From positions 1 through 36,282 of IMG/VR virus record IMGVR_UViG_3300028025_001929: a stretch of 36,282 nucleotides of DNA; one strand, given 5' to 3'. The position numbers and the translations under genes were made by a program. A model generated the notes under the pieces. It did no database searches and was not told where the DNA came from. It saw only the letters and a list, made by a program, of their open reading frames with translations. This document shows positions 1 through 4,995 of this stretch, piece after piece (the stretch's first letter is position 1; every line of letters begins with the position of its first letter). Source of the stretch: a virus.

Positions 1-1
1 G

Positions 2-340
2 ATGAAGGCATACGAGAAGGCACAACTGCAAGAGATAGCGAAAGAATCCCTGCGGGCTTACGGATTGACAGACGAAAGCACCCTGCAAATCTCAACCGAT
101 TATGTGGGCAACGTAGGCACGGCACAATCTAGGGTTTTCATTGTCCGTGACGGTGACCTGGTGAACATCACCGCCCTAGTTGCAAGGGCAAGCGGTGACA
201 CCCCGAAAGAGCGCAAGAGTGACGGGCGCTGGGTGATTGTGACCAAGGGTATGGGTTACAGCAGGGCGCAACACATCACAAGCAATCTATCGTGGGCACT
301 ATTTGGACGTGCAGACGGTATGGCATACAACGAATTCTAG
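2..340 (+). CDS. Hypothetical protein, 112 aa
   Basis: Unrecognised small soluble protein of mixed charge, with no membrane segment, cysteine pair or catalytic motif that I can identify. The ATG lies at the second base of the window, so the ribosome binding site and any longer N-terminus cannot be seen and the gene may be 5'-partial. It is the first of a run of rightward early genes. Its TAG stop runs directly into a structured leader with two hairpins that precedes the next gene. Confidence 0.6.
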   Translation: MKAYEKAQLQEIAKESLRAYGLTDESTLQISTDYVGNVGTAQSRVFIVRDGDLVNITALVARASGDTPKERKSDGRWVIVTKGMGYSRAQHITSNLSWALFGRADGMAYNEF

Positions 341-400
341 GGGGCTTGGCTCTCCCCCGTGTTCACGGGCACGGGGTAGGGCTTGGCTAACTAGCCAGAA
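340..400 (+). promoter_or_regulatory. Two-hairpin leader, copy 1
   Basis: Hairpin A pairs CCCCGTG (355-361) with CACGGGG (370-376) around an 8-base loop. Hairpin B is TGGCTA-AC-TAGCCA (384-397). A competing stem can form between GGGGG (340-344) and CCCCC (354-358), so the element could switch between two folds. A closely similar element sits at 1739-1782. It lies directly after a stop codon and about 25 bases before a start codon, so it may control translation, mRNA processing or attenuation. Hairpin B is not followed by a T-run, so a simple intrinsic terminator is unlikely. Confidence 0.55.
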
Positions 401-425
401 CTACAAACTAAACGGAGATAAGACA

Positions 426-590
426 ATGAACTATTGGACAACGTTGAATTTTCAACTAAATAACAACGGGCTAGAACTAGCGACCCATTGGGTAGAGTTG
501 GCAATCCCTGCCCGTACTATCTACCTAGCCCTAGCAATTTGGGCAGGGCGCAAGGCATACAAGAAACTACAAACAAGGAGAGCGAACTAA
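426..590 (+). CDS. Small hypothetical protein, 54 aa, hydrophobic stretch
   Basis: Start chosen at ATG 426, which has a CGGAG Shine-Dalgarno about 10 bases upstream. Longer in-frame starts would run through the two-hairpin leader. The middle of the protein (about residues 22-40) is rich in Ala, Leu and Ile and could be a weak membrane helix, followed by a basic tail ending KKLQTRRAN. Its stop overlaps the next start as TAATG, so the two genes are probably translationally coupled. No family recognised. Confidence 0.55.
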   Translation: MNYWTTLNFQLNNNGLELATHWVELAIPARTIYLALAIWAGRKAYKKLQTRRAN

Positions 591-772
591 TGGAAACCAC
601 AGAAAAACTATGGCACACAGATAGCCAATGGCTAAACACAGAGATTGAGTACGTATTTGAGAGGCTACACCTTAGCGTGAGCCACAACAACGAGACACAG
701 CGCAACTATTGGCAGGGCAGGTTAGACAGTCTAGCCAGCATTGAGAGAGCACGAAAGCAAGGGATTATGTAA
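590..772 (+). CDS. Hypothetical protein, 60 aa
   Basis: Starts at the ATG of a TAATG overlap with the previous gene, with AAGGAG just upstream. The protein is polar and probably mostly helical. No membrane segment, cysteines or recognisable motif. Its own stop again overlaps the next start as TAATG, so this belongs to a tightly coupled small-gene operon. Function unknown. Confidence 0.6.
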   Translation: METTEKLWHTDSQWLNTEIEYVFERLHLSVSHNNETQRNYWQGRLDSLASIERARKQGIM

Positions 773-957
773 TGACTACGGCACAAATGGCGCAACTAAT
801 CGGGCGTGAGGGGCTATTAGCCACCAACGGGCTACAAGTTGCAGTCAAGATTACAGATGTAAAGCAAGCCTACGGACGGACACGCTACACGGTGACCCCG
901 TTACACGGACACGGCGAGGCTACGGTAGAGGATTTTAGAGTGGAGGTAGTAGGGTGA
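772..957 (+). CDS. Hypothetical protein, 61 aa
   Basis: Coupled to the previous gene by TAATG. Residues 20-60 alternate polar and hydrophobic positions with several Gly and Val, which suggests a small beta-barrel or SH3-like fold, but no family is recognised. The next short ORF starts with GTG inside its stop codon (GTGA overlap). Confidence 0.6.
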   Translation: MTTAQMAQLIGREGLLATNGLQVAVKITDVKQAYGRTRYTVTPLHGHGEATVEDFRVEVVG

Positions 958-1028
958 ATAGTTTCTATTCGTGGGTTTTAATCCTATCCCTTGCAAGTTT
1001 AATTTTCTTGGCAGGAAAAGATAGATAA
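954..1028 (+). CDS. Tiny membrane peptide, 24 aa
   Basis: A GTG start overlaps the preceding TGA as GTGA. The peptide is nearly one hydrophobic helix (WVLILSLASLIFLAG) ended by KDR, a typical single-pass microprotein. It closes the first operon segment; promoter P1 lies 50 bases downstream. Very small and without recognised homologues, so the call rests on the overlap and the hydrophobic profile. Confidence 0.4.
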   Translation: MNSFYSWVLILSLASLIFLAGKDR

Positions 1029-1077
1029 CAAACTGATAACAGAATAGTAAAGATTTAGTAAAGAATTTCCAATAGCC

Positions 1078-1106
1078 TTGACACCTGTCAGGGATAGCGA
1101 TTAACT
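1078..1106 (+). promoter_or_regulatory. Promoter P1 (sigma-70/SigA type)
   Basis: TTGACA at 1078-1083 and TTAACT at 1101-1106, separated by exactly 17 bases. The -35 is perfect and the -10 imperfect. Transcription would begin near 1113, giving a leader of about 27 bases before the ATG at 1140. The spacer holds the motif ACCTGTCAGGGATAG (1083-1097), which recurs inverted in promoter P2. Confidence 0.65.
1083..1097 (-). promoter_or_regulatory. Candidate operator O1 in the P1 spacer
   Basis: Read on the minus strand this is CTATCCCTGACAGGT. It matches 13 of 15 bases of the site at 1495-1509 in promoter P2 and has an internal palindrome, CCTG-T-CAGG. Its position between -35 and -10 would let a bound protein block RNA polymerase. 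The binding protein is unknown; the WhiB protein or a host repressor are possible candidates. Confidence 0.45.
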
Positions 1107-1119
1107 AGACACAACAACA

Positions 1120-1136
1120 GAAACTATGGAGGTTTC
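1120..1136 (+). promoter_or_regulatory. Hairpin presenting the Shine-Dalgarno in its loop, copy 1
   Basis: GAAAC (1120-1124) pairs with GTTTC (1132-1136), leaving TATGGAG with the ribosome binding site in the loop just before ATG 1140. The same arrangement occurs at 1796-1811 before another start. Confidence 0.45.
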
Positions 1137-1139
1137 AAA

Positions 1140-1280
1140 ATGTATAAAGAACTACTTAAGTTCCAACAGTTCCACCAGTGCCCACAATGTGGGGATTCGG
1201 TAAAGAGTGGATTCAATGTCCCGTCTATCTGGCTTGATTGGGTATGTCAGGATTGCCACAGAGAATGGGAGGTGGCGTAA
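1140..1280 (+). CDS. Small zinc-ribbon protein, 46 aa
   Basis: First gene after promoter P1, with GGAGG 8 bases before the ATG. It contains CPQC (residues about 14-17) and CQDC (about 37-40), two CxxC knuckles typical of a zinc ribbon that would bind one metal ion. The rest is short and aromatic (IWLDWV). Such mini zinc ribbons are common in actinophage early regions, usually of unknown function; nucleic-acid or host-protein binding is a reasonable guess. Its TAA overlaps the next ATG as TAATG. Confidence 0.6.
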   Translation: MYKELLKFQQFHQCPQCGDSVKSGFNVPSIWLDWVCQDCHREWEVA

Positions 1281-1462
1281 TGATTACAGTACGCAGACTA
1301 CCCCACAATGGGGCGTTAGAACTAAGCGCAATGGTACGAGACACGGCAGGGTGGGGCGTGTGGCTAGAACACACCACTTACTACGGCTACGACAAGGCAG
1401 AGGCTAAGCGGAGATTCCGTGAACACCTAATTGAAAAGCACTATGTGCTAGTGAATGACTAG
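1280..1462 (+). CDS. Hypothetical protein, 60 aa
   Basis: Start taken at the TAATG overlap rather than the upstream in-frame ATG inside the zinc-ribbon gene. An N-terminal beta-rich part (ITVRRLPHNGALELS) is followed by a basic helix (KAEAKRRFREHLIEKH). No motif recognised. It ends just before promoter P2. Confidence 0.6.
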   Translation: MITVRRLPHNGALELSAMVRDTAGWGVWLEHTTYYGYDKAEAKRRFREHLIEKHYVLVND

Positions 1463-1485
1463 ACACGCCGAATAATCAAGGGTAT

Positions 1486-1514
1486 TTGACAAGACTATCC
1501 CTGTCTGGTACAAT
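1486..1514 (+). promoter_or_regulatory. Promoter P2 (strong sigma-70/SigA type)
   Basis: TTGACA (1486-1491), a 17-base spacer and TACAAT (1509-1514), with TG one base before the -10 (extended -10). This is the closest to consensus of the three promoters read here. Transcription should start near 1521, exactly where a 20-base inverted repeat begins. Confidence 0.75.
1495..1509 (+). promoter_or_regulatory. Candidate operator O2 in the P2 spacer
   Basis: CTATCCCTGTCTGGT lies between the -35 and -10 of P2. It is a 13/15 match, in opposite orientation, to the site in P1. Two promoters sharing an off-consensus spacer sequence suggests a common regulator. Confidence 0.45.
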
Positions 1515-1520
1515 GGAAAC

Positions 1521-1540
1521 AGTTAGCAATAATGCTAACT
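1521..1540 (+). promoter_or_regulatory. Inverted repeat at the P2 transcription start
   Basis: AGTTAGCA-ATAA-TGCTAACT forms a perfect 8-bp stem with a 4-base loop, or a dyad-symmetric DNA site. It starts at the predicted first transcribed base. It could be an operator at +1 or a 5'-terminal mRNA hairpin protecting the transcript from decay. Confidence 0.55.
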
Positions 1541-1556
1541 AAACTGGAGGTAATAA

Positions 1557-1727
1557 ATGAATACAGCAATACAAGGAACTTGCCCTAAGTGCGAGGTTAA
1601 CGTGACACTAGAAAAATCTAAGTTAGTGTGGCACACATTAGGTTTCAAGAAATGTCACGGGTCAGGCAAGAAACCTACGCAAGTAACCCGTTGGGCAGTG
1701 ACAGACTTAGACTACCTATTCAACTAG
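1557..1727 (+). CDS. Small CxxC protein, 56 aa
   Basis: First gene after promoter P2, with GGAGG 7 bases before the ATG. It carries CPKC at residues 9-12, and a further Cys-His pair near residue 34 (KKCHGSGKK) could complete a zinc site. The C-terminal half ends in an acidic-aromatic tail (TDLDYLFN). No family recognised. Its stop is followed by the second two-hairpin leader. Confidence 0.6.
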   Translation: MNTAIQGTCPKCEVNVTLEKSKLVWHTLGFKKCHGSGKKPTQVTRWAVTDLDYLFN

Positions 1728-1738
1728 GTGACTAGCCT

Positions 1739-1782
1739 GTACCCCGTGTCACGGCACGGTGTACGGGTGGGCTACCTAGCCT
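1739..1782 (+). promoter_or_regulatory. Two-hairpin leader, copy 2
   Basis: Hairpin A' pairs GTACCCCGTG (1739-1748) with CACGGTGTAC (1755-1764), with one mismatch. Hairpin B' is GGCTA-CC-TAGCC (1770-1781). Stem sequence, order and distance to the following ribosome binding site resemble copy 1 at 355-397. CTAGGT at the preceding stop codon (1724-1729) could alternatively pair with ACCTAG (1774-1779), and CTAGCCTGTA occurs twice, at 1732 and 1777. Confidence 0.55.
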
Positions 1783-1795
1783 GTAAGACAACAAC

Positions 1796-1811
1796 GAAAC
1801 TTGGAGGTTTC
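1796..1811 (+). promoter_or_regulatory. Hairpin presenting the Shine-Dalgarno in its loop, copy 2
   Basis: GAAAC (1796-1800) pairs with GTTTC (1807-1811), leaving TTGGAG in the loop, 3 bases before ATG 1815. With its flanks (ACAACAAC upstream, AATG downstream) it closely matches the site before ATG 1140. Confidence 0.45.
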
Positions 1812-1814
1812 ATA

Positions 1815-2213
1815 ATGAATGCACTACAACATTACCTTGATTCAATTTGGGTAACGGTAGACACCACACCACAATACGGTGTTGACAAGCCTAAGTGGGC
1901 GCAAAACATGGATGCTTATGAATGTATCCTCAAGCGCAACGGTGACCGCATGTTTGCCGTACCCTTCTACCAGGGTGCAGTACATACACAATCGCCTACA
2001 ACGGAGGACGTACTACACGCCCTGTTATCGGACAGGGGTACGTTACAGTACGCCAATGAGTTTGAGGATTGGGCTAGTGGATTGGGCTACAATGCGGACA
2101 GCATTAGCGACAAGAAACTATTTGATTCAATTACCGAACAGACACACAAACTAGAGTTACACTTTACAGAACAAGAACTATCTATTCTGTCTGCACTAAT
2201 GGAGGAAATGTAA
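1815..2213 (+). CDS. Hypothetical protein, 132 aa
   Basis: Start set at ATG 1815 because GGAGG (1803-1807) is correctly spaced and upstream in-frame codons lie in the hairpin leader. The protein is acidic and soluble, with a helical C-terminus (KLELHFTEQELSILSALMEEM). No catalytic motif or known domain recognised. It has normal early-gene coupling downstream (TAATG into the 41-residue gene). Confidence 0.7.
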   Translation: MNALQHYLDSIWVTVDTTPQYGVDKPKWAQNMDAYECILKRNGDRMFAVPFYQGAVHTQSPTTEDVLHALLSDRGTLQYANEFEDWASGLGYNADSISDKKLFDSITEQTHKLELHFTEQELSILSALMEEM

Positions 2214-2338
2214 TGAAACTATTTAACAAGCAACAACAGGACGTGTTCGCACGCCTTGATGAACTAATGGTACGCATGGCAAGTGATGAAACCTATGACG
2301 AATACATTGTAGTAAGAGGAGGAATGAACAATGGGTGA
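2213..2338 (+). CDS. Hypothetical protein, 41 aa
   Basis: Coupled to the previous gene by TAATG. It is a short charged helix-like peptide. Its coding end carries AGGAGG (about 2317-2322), which serves as ribosome binding site for the next gene, whose ATG (2331) lies inside this one. Function unknown. Confidence 0.5.
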   Translation: MKLFNKQQQDVFARLDELMVRMASDETYDEYIVVRGGMNNG

Positions 2339-2744
2339 CAGGTTTAGTTTCGGAATAGCAGATGAAAGCGGTGACGTGTTGTACCTGTACTCTCATTGGG
2401 GTGGTGCAACGTGGGATAGTGACCTAAAGAATGCTATCTACAAGGCAGCGGTGCACTCTAAGGCACCTGACTACGCCAATAGAATCCTTTTGTCTCAACT
2501 AATTGGCAAGAACTGGGAGAGCGAGAGTGGGTTTGGTATCAGCATTAACAACGTGCCAGATACAGAGTACCCATTCGTACCTATCGTAGACTTTAAGCGT
2601 AGCACCATTACATTCTACGAATTTAACAATGAACTAGGTGACAAGTTAGTTGAACTTTCAATCATTCAGTTTATGAATGCCACCCTTGAAAGCCTAGTGT
2701 CAATGATTGTATTCAATCGGGGGCTATACGATGTCACCGTATGA
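2331..2744 (+). CDS. Hypothetical protein, 137 aa
   Basis: ATG 2331 overlaps the end of the preceding gene, with AGGAGGAA at ideal spacing. The N-terminus (FSFGIADESGDVLYLYSHWG) looks like a beta-sheet-rich globular domain and there is one Trp-rich loop. Similar unnamed proteins occur in actinophage early regions as far as I recall, but I know no function. It overlaps the next start by 14 bases. Confidence 0.7.
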   Translation: MGDRFSFGIADESGDVLYLYSHWGGATWDSDLKNAIYKAAVHSKAPDYANRILLSQLIGKNWESESGFGISINNVPDTEYPFVPIVDFKRSTITFYEFNNELGDKLVELSIIQFMNATLESLVSMIVFNRGLYDVTV

Positions 2745-2850
2745 ACTAGATGATGATGAACTACACACCGTATACACACAGGATGTGTATGTATGTAAGC
2801 GGTGTAGTTTGAATGACCCTTGGCATGAGTGCGAGGGAGAAATCAAATGA
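2731..2850 (+). CDS. Small Cys/His protein, 39 aa
   Basis: ATG 2731 lies inside the previous gene. It has an acidic N-terminus (ELDDDEL), then CKRC (residues 22-25) and HEC (about 32-34), enough for a single zinc knuckle. ATGA overlap with the next gene supports coupling. Function unknown. Confidence 0.5.
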   Translation: MSPYELDDDELHTVYTQDVYVCKRCSLNDPWHECEGEIK

Positions 2851-2966
2851 CCGCTATGTGTGATTGGGTATGGCAAGATACCCGTGACGGCTACCACTAC
2901 TGGACTTGCAATGAGCACGGCTGTGTGGATTCAGAAGAGATAGAGGTGGACTTAGATGACGAGTGA
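2847..2966 (+). CDS. Small acidic Cys-containing protein, 39 aa
   Basis: Begins at the ATGA overlap with its neighbour. Three cysteines (positions 5, 21 and 26) and two histidines lie in an aromatic context (YHYWTCNEHGC), followed by a very acidic tail (SEEIEVDLDDE). Probably metal-binding, but no family recognised. It overlaps the WhiB gene start by 11 bases. Confidence 0.5.
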   Translation: MTAMCDWVWQDTRDGYHYWTCNEHGCVDSEEIEVDLDDE

Positions 2967-3285
2967 GATTAACCGTCCTAACTATGACGGCACACAGAAC
3001 TGTGCACGTATGGGAGTGGACGTGTTCTATCAAGACTACGACAACAAGAACACGGCGCAAGAGGTGGCAGACTTGAAAGAGTTCTGCTCCACTTGCAACA
3101 TCTTGGTTGAGTGCATGGAGTACGCAATCAAGCACGAACGCTACGGATTCTGGGGTGGTACCACACCATACGAAAGACGAATGATACGTAGCAGACGTAA
3201 CATCAGACTACAACCACCCGAACAGTATTCAAATGCTAACGCAGAATACCGCAAGAAAGACACAGAGTATTGGAGTAACCGCTAA
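2956..3285 (+). CDS. WhiB-family iron-sulfur transcriptional regulator
   Basis: WhiB-like proteins hold a 4Fe-4S cluster, bind the host's primary sigma factor SigA and retune transcription. The diagnostic layout is visible in this 109-residue protein: Cys16, then Cys44-x2-Cys47-x5-Cys53, then the G-[VIF]-W-G-G turn (GFWGG, residues 64-68), and a basic stretch (ERRMIRSRRNIR) for DNA contact. The C-terminal extension (about residues 80-109) is longer than in many phage WhiBs. It lies mid-operon among coupled small genes, consistent with an early regulator. Phage WhiB proteins such as TM4 WhiBTM4 can repress host whiB2 and promote superinfection exclusion; whether this one does so is unknown. 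Strong evidence for an actinobacterial host. Confidence 0.92.
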   Translation: MTSEINRPNYDGTQNCARMGVDVFYQDYDNKNTAQEVADLKEFCSTCNILVECMEYAIKHERYGFWGGTTPYERRMIRSRRNIRLQPPEQYSNANAEYRKKDTEYWSNR

Positions 3286-3476
3286 TGGTAATCAGCACAG
3301 TTGAGAAAGAAGCAGACGTATACGAAGAGATACATGTTGAGGTTGAACCTGACCACGCCTCTGTATTCCTAGGCAACACACACTTCTTCATGCACCGTAA
3401 GACATTTGAACGCTTGCTATTCACAATGCAAGGTGCACTACTAGAGGAAGAACTACTGGCAGGGCAGGAGAAATAA
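3285..3476 (+). CDS. Hypothetical acidic protein, 63 aa
   Basis: Coupled to the WhiB gene by TAATG. The protein is acidic (pattern YEEIHVEVEPD), with a short hydrophobic helix near the C-terminus (FERLLFTMQGALLEEELL). No recognised domain. Coupling to WhiB and to the following membrane peptide gene suggests joint early expression. Confidence 0.6.
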   Translation: MVISTVEKEADVYEEIHVEVEPDHASVFLGNTHFFMHRKTFERLLFTMQGALLEEELLAGQEK

Positions 3477-3589
3477 TGTTTATGCAACTGGTATTTTTCC
3501 TTATAGTTATTGGGTTTTTAGGTAACAAGGCATACAAGTTACACCTAGAAAACAAGTACCTAACTAAGCACCTACGAGGGCGCAAGTGA
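3476..3589 (+). CDS. Single-pass membrane peptide, 37 aa
   Basis: TAATG coupling to the previous gene. Residues 2-17 (FMQLVFFLIVIGFLGN) form one transmembrane helix, followed by a basic cytoplasmic-type tail (NKYLTKHLRGRK). Small phage membrane proteins of this kind can act on host membrane functions or exclusion, but nothing here specifies a role. Its TGA overlaps the next GTG start. Confidence 0.55.
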   Translation: MFMQLVFFLIVIGFLGNKAYKLHLENKYLTKHLRGRK

Positions 3590-3921
3590 GGACACGTAAG
3601 AAAGAACTAGAGGCTATCGCTGATGTCCTTGAACAGGAACACCATGACGTGGTGTACCTAGCAGAGATTATCTGGAAGATGATAGATGACATGCGCCGTG
3701 ACCGTGAACTCTACGTAGTAGGTGTTAACTATCATGGTGTTGGTCAGTTCCTATTCGGACCGTACGAGTCAGACACAATGGCTACTAAAGACTTTGAGGG
3801 ACGAGGTAACATCCGTGCTCTCAAGCAGGGTGACACAGCCAGGGTATTTAAACTACTTGTGCCTACCAAAATCTTTGATGATACTGATGAAGTACAAGGA
3901 GATTTATTTGACATAAGGTAA
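3586..3921 (+). CDS. Hypothetical protein, 111 aa
   Basis: A GTG start overlaps the preceding stop (GTGA). An N-terminal long helix (residues 1-40, charged) is followed by a small globular part containing FGPYESD. No known motif. It is the last gene before a 214-base region holding a long hairpin and promoter P3, so it probably ends the first early operon. Confidence 0.65.
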   Translation: MRTRKKELEAIADVLEQEHHDVVYLAEIIWKMIDDMRRDRELYVVGVNYHGVGQFLFGPYESDTMATKDFEGRGNIRALKQGDTARVFKLLVPTKIFDDTDEVQGDLFDIR

Positions 3922-3942
3922 AACTTATGGGAAAATAACTAT

Positions 3943-4006
3943 GGCTGTCGTGGTTGAGCGGTGATTTTTTCACCTCCATGTTTCATCACTGCTCCCACGA
4001 CACGCC
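3943..4006 (+). ncRNA. Long hairpin between early operons
   Basis: GTCGTGG (3947-3953) pairs with CCACGAC (3995-4001), and GAGCGGTGAT (3956-3965) pairs with ATCACTGCTC (3985-3994), with one wobble pair and a TT bulge. GGC/GCC at 3943 and 4004 extend it. An alternative small hairpin, GGTGA-T6-TCACC, lies inside the same stretch. No T-run follows the long stem on either strand, so it is not a standard intrinsic terminator. It could be a small RNA, a processing site or an attenuator of the upstream operon. Confidence 0.5.
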
Positions 4007-4015
4007 GATAACAAT

Positions 4016-4044
4016 TTGACAATCACCTAAACATGGACTACAAC
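4016..4044 (+). promoter_or_regulatory. Promoter P3 for the replication genes
   Basis: TTGACA (4016-4021), a 17-base spacer and TACAAC (4039-4044). Transcription would start near 4051 and give an untranslated leader of about 85 bases with two hairpins. The spacer lacks the CTATCCCTG motif of P1 and P2, so its control may differ. Confidence 0.65.
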
Positions 4045-4068
4045 TTAACAACACAACAACAACACGTG

Positions 4069-4117
4069 TTCTGCTAAGGCAGAACCAATAACAAGTTCGC
4101 CCCTTAGAAGGGCGAAC
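4069..4117 (+). promoter_or_regulatory. Tandem hairpins in the P3 leader
   Basis: TTCTGC-TAAG-GCAGAA (4069-4084) and GTTCGCCC-(7-base loop)-GGGCGAAC (4095-4117) are both perfect stems. They sit between P3 and the ribosome binding site GAGG (4128-4131). The sequences differ from the leaders at 355 and 1739, but the two-stem layout is the same. Confidence 0.6.
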
Positions 4118-4135
4118 ATTAGAAACAGAGGACAA

Positions 4136-4339
4136 ATGATTAAGGTCAATGGGTATGAGTTACCCATACACGTTAGCCATAGCCAGATAGGAACTTACAA
4201 TTCCTGTGGCTACAAGTACTGGCTACAAAAAGCACTGAACGTATCCGAAGGTCAGACATGGTGGTTGGCTGGTGGTGTTGCTGTTCACGAAGCAACTGAA
4301 GCCTATGACCGTCAACTATGGGAACTGCAGGGACGATAA
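4136..4339 (+). CDS. Cas4/RecB-like nuclease, N-terminal part (split gene)
   Basis: 67 residues matching the start of phage Cas4-like PD-(D/E)XK exonucleases: SHSQIGTYNSCGYKYWL supplies the first Fe-S cysteine (near residue 23), and GGVAVHEATEAYD holds the motif-I histidine and glutamate. Translation stops at TAA 4337-4339, within what is normally one continuous domain. The rest of the enzyme is encoded immediately afterwards in another frame, starting with a TAATG overlap. Either two coupled polypeptides assemble, ribosomes shift frame (-1) near the join, or an indel (mutation or assembly error) has split the gene. Confidence 0.75.
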   Translation: MIKVNGYELPIHVSHSQIGTYNSCGYKYWLQKALNVSEGQTWWLAGGVAVHEATEAYDRQLWELQGR

Positions 4340-4995
4340 TGGAACAACAAGAACTTATCCCTGTAGCCCAAACTCCTGAAGAGTTGTGGTCTACCTACTG
4401 GGAAGCCAATGTAACCCGTCAGCGTGCCGTACAGGGGCAGGAAGACACATCACAGTGGCGTGCTGGTGGTCGTGCAACCATAGCAAATCCTAACAAGGAA
4501 GACGGTACATGGTGGCAAGCCAATGGCTTGAGTATGCTACACAACTGGATTACATTCCGTGAGTCAGAGCATCTCAAACTATGGGTCACACCTCAAGGTG
4601 TACCTGCCATTGAACTTGTGTTCAACATAAACTTAGATGGAGTCATGGTCAAGGGGGCACTTGACCGCATGATGGAACTACCAACTGGTGAGTTAGTGGT
4701 ACTAGACATCAAGTCTGGTGCACGTATGCCATCATCTGACTTCCAGTTAGGCATCTATGCCGTAGCAATGGAGGAAACATTCGGCATCCGTCCGAAGTTT
4801 GGTATCTATTGGGACGCACGCAAGGGTGCAACATCAGAGTTAATCAACCTAGATAAGTGGACACGTGAAACAGTGTCAGAGATTGTAGGAATGTTTGACA
4901 AGGCTCGGAGGGCTGGTATCTTTATACCTAACTTTGACCACTGCAAGATGTGTAATTTTAGTAACGATTGTAAGTATCAGAATGGAGATAAGTAA
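4339..4995 (+). CDS. Cas4/RecB-like nuclease, catalytic C-terminal part (split gene)
   Basis: 218 residues from the ATG of the TAATG overlap. It carries the remaining PD-(D/E)XK motifs (ALDRMMELPTGELVVLDIKSG, with catalytic Asp and Asp-x-Lys), the QLGIY helix motif and a C-terminal CKMC-x5-C cluster. With the cysteine in the upstream ORF these give the 1+3 Cys set of the Cas4/AddB Fe-S site. Family members degrade or process DNA ends in recombination. The active site and cluster are therefore divided between two reading frames. TAATG junctions are the usual gene boundary in this genome, so a genuine two-subunit enzyme is possible. Confidence 0.8.
   Translation: MEQQELIPVAQTPEELWSTYWEANVTRQRAVQGQEDTSQWRAGGRATIANPNKEDGTWWQANGLSMLHNWITFRESEHLKLWVTPQGVPAIELVFNINLDGVMVKGALDRMMELPTGELVVLDIKSGARMPSSDFQLGIYAVAMEETFGIRPKFGIYWDARKGATSELINLDKWTRETVSEIVGMFDKARRAGIFIPNFDHCKMCNFSNDCKYQNGDK

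Noticed and set aside
3943-4006. Intrinsic terminator of the first early operon
   Set aside because: The hairpin is strong, but the T-run lies in its loop and none follows the stem.
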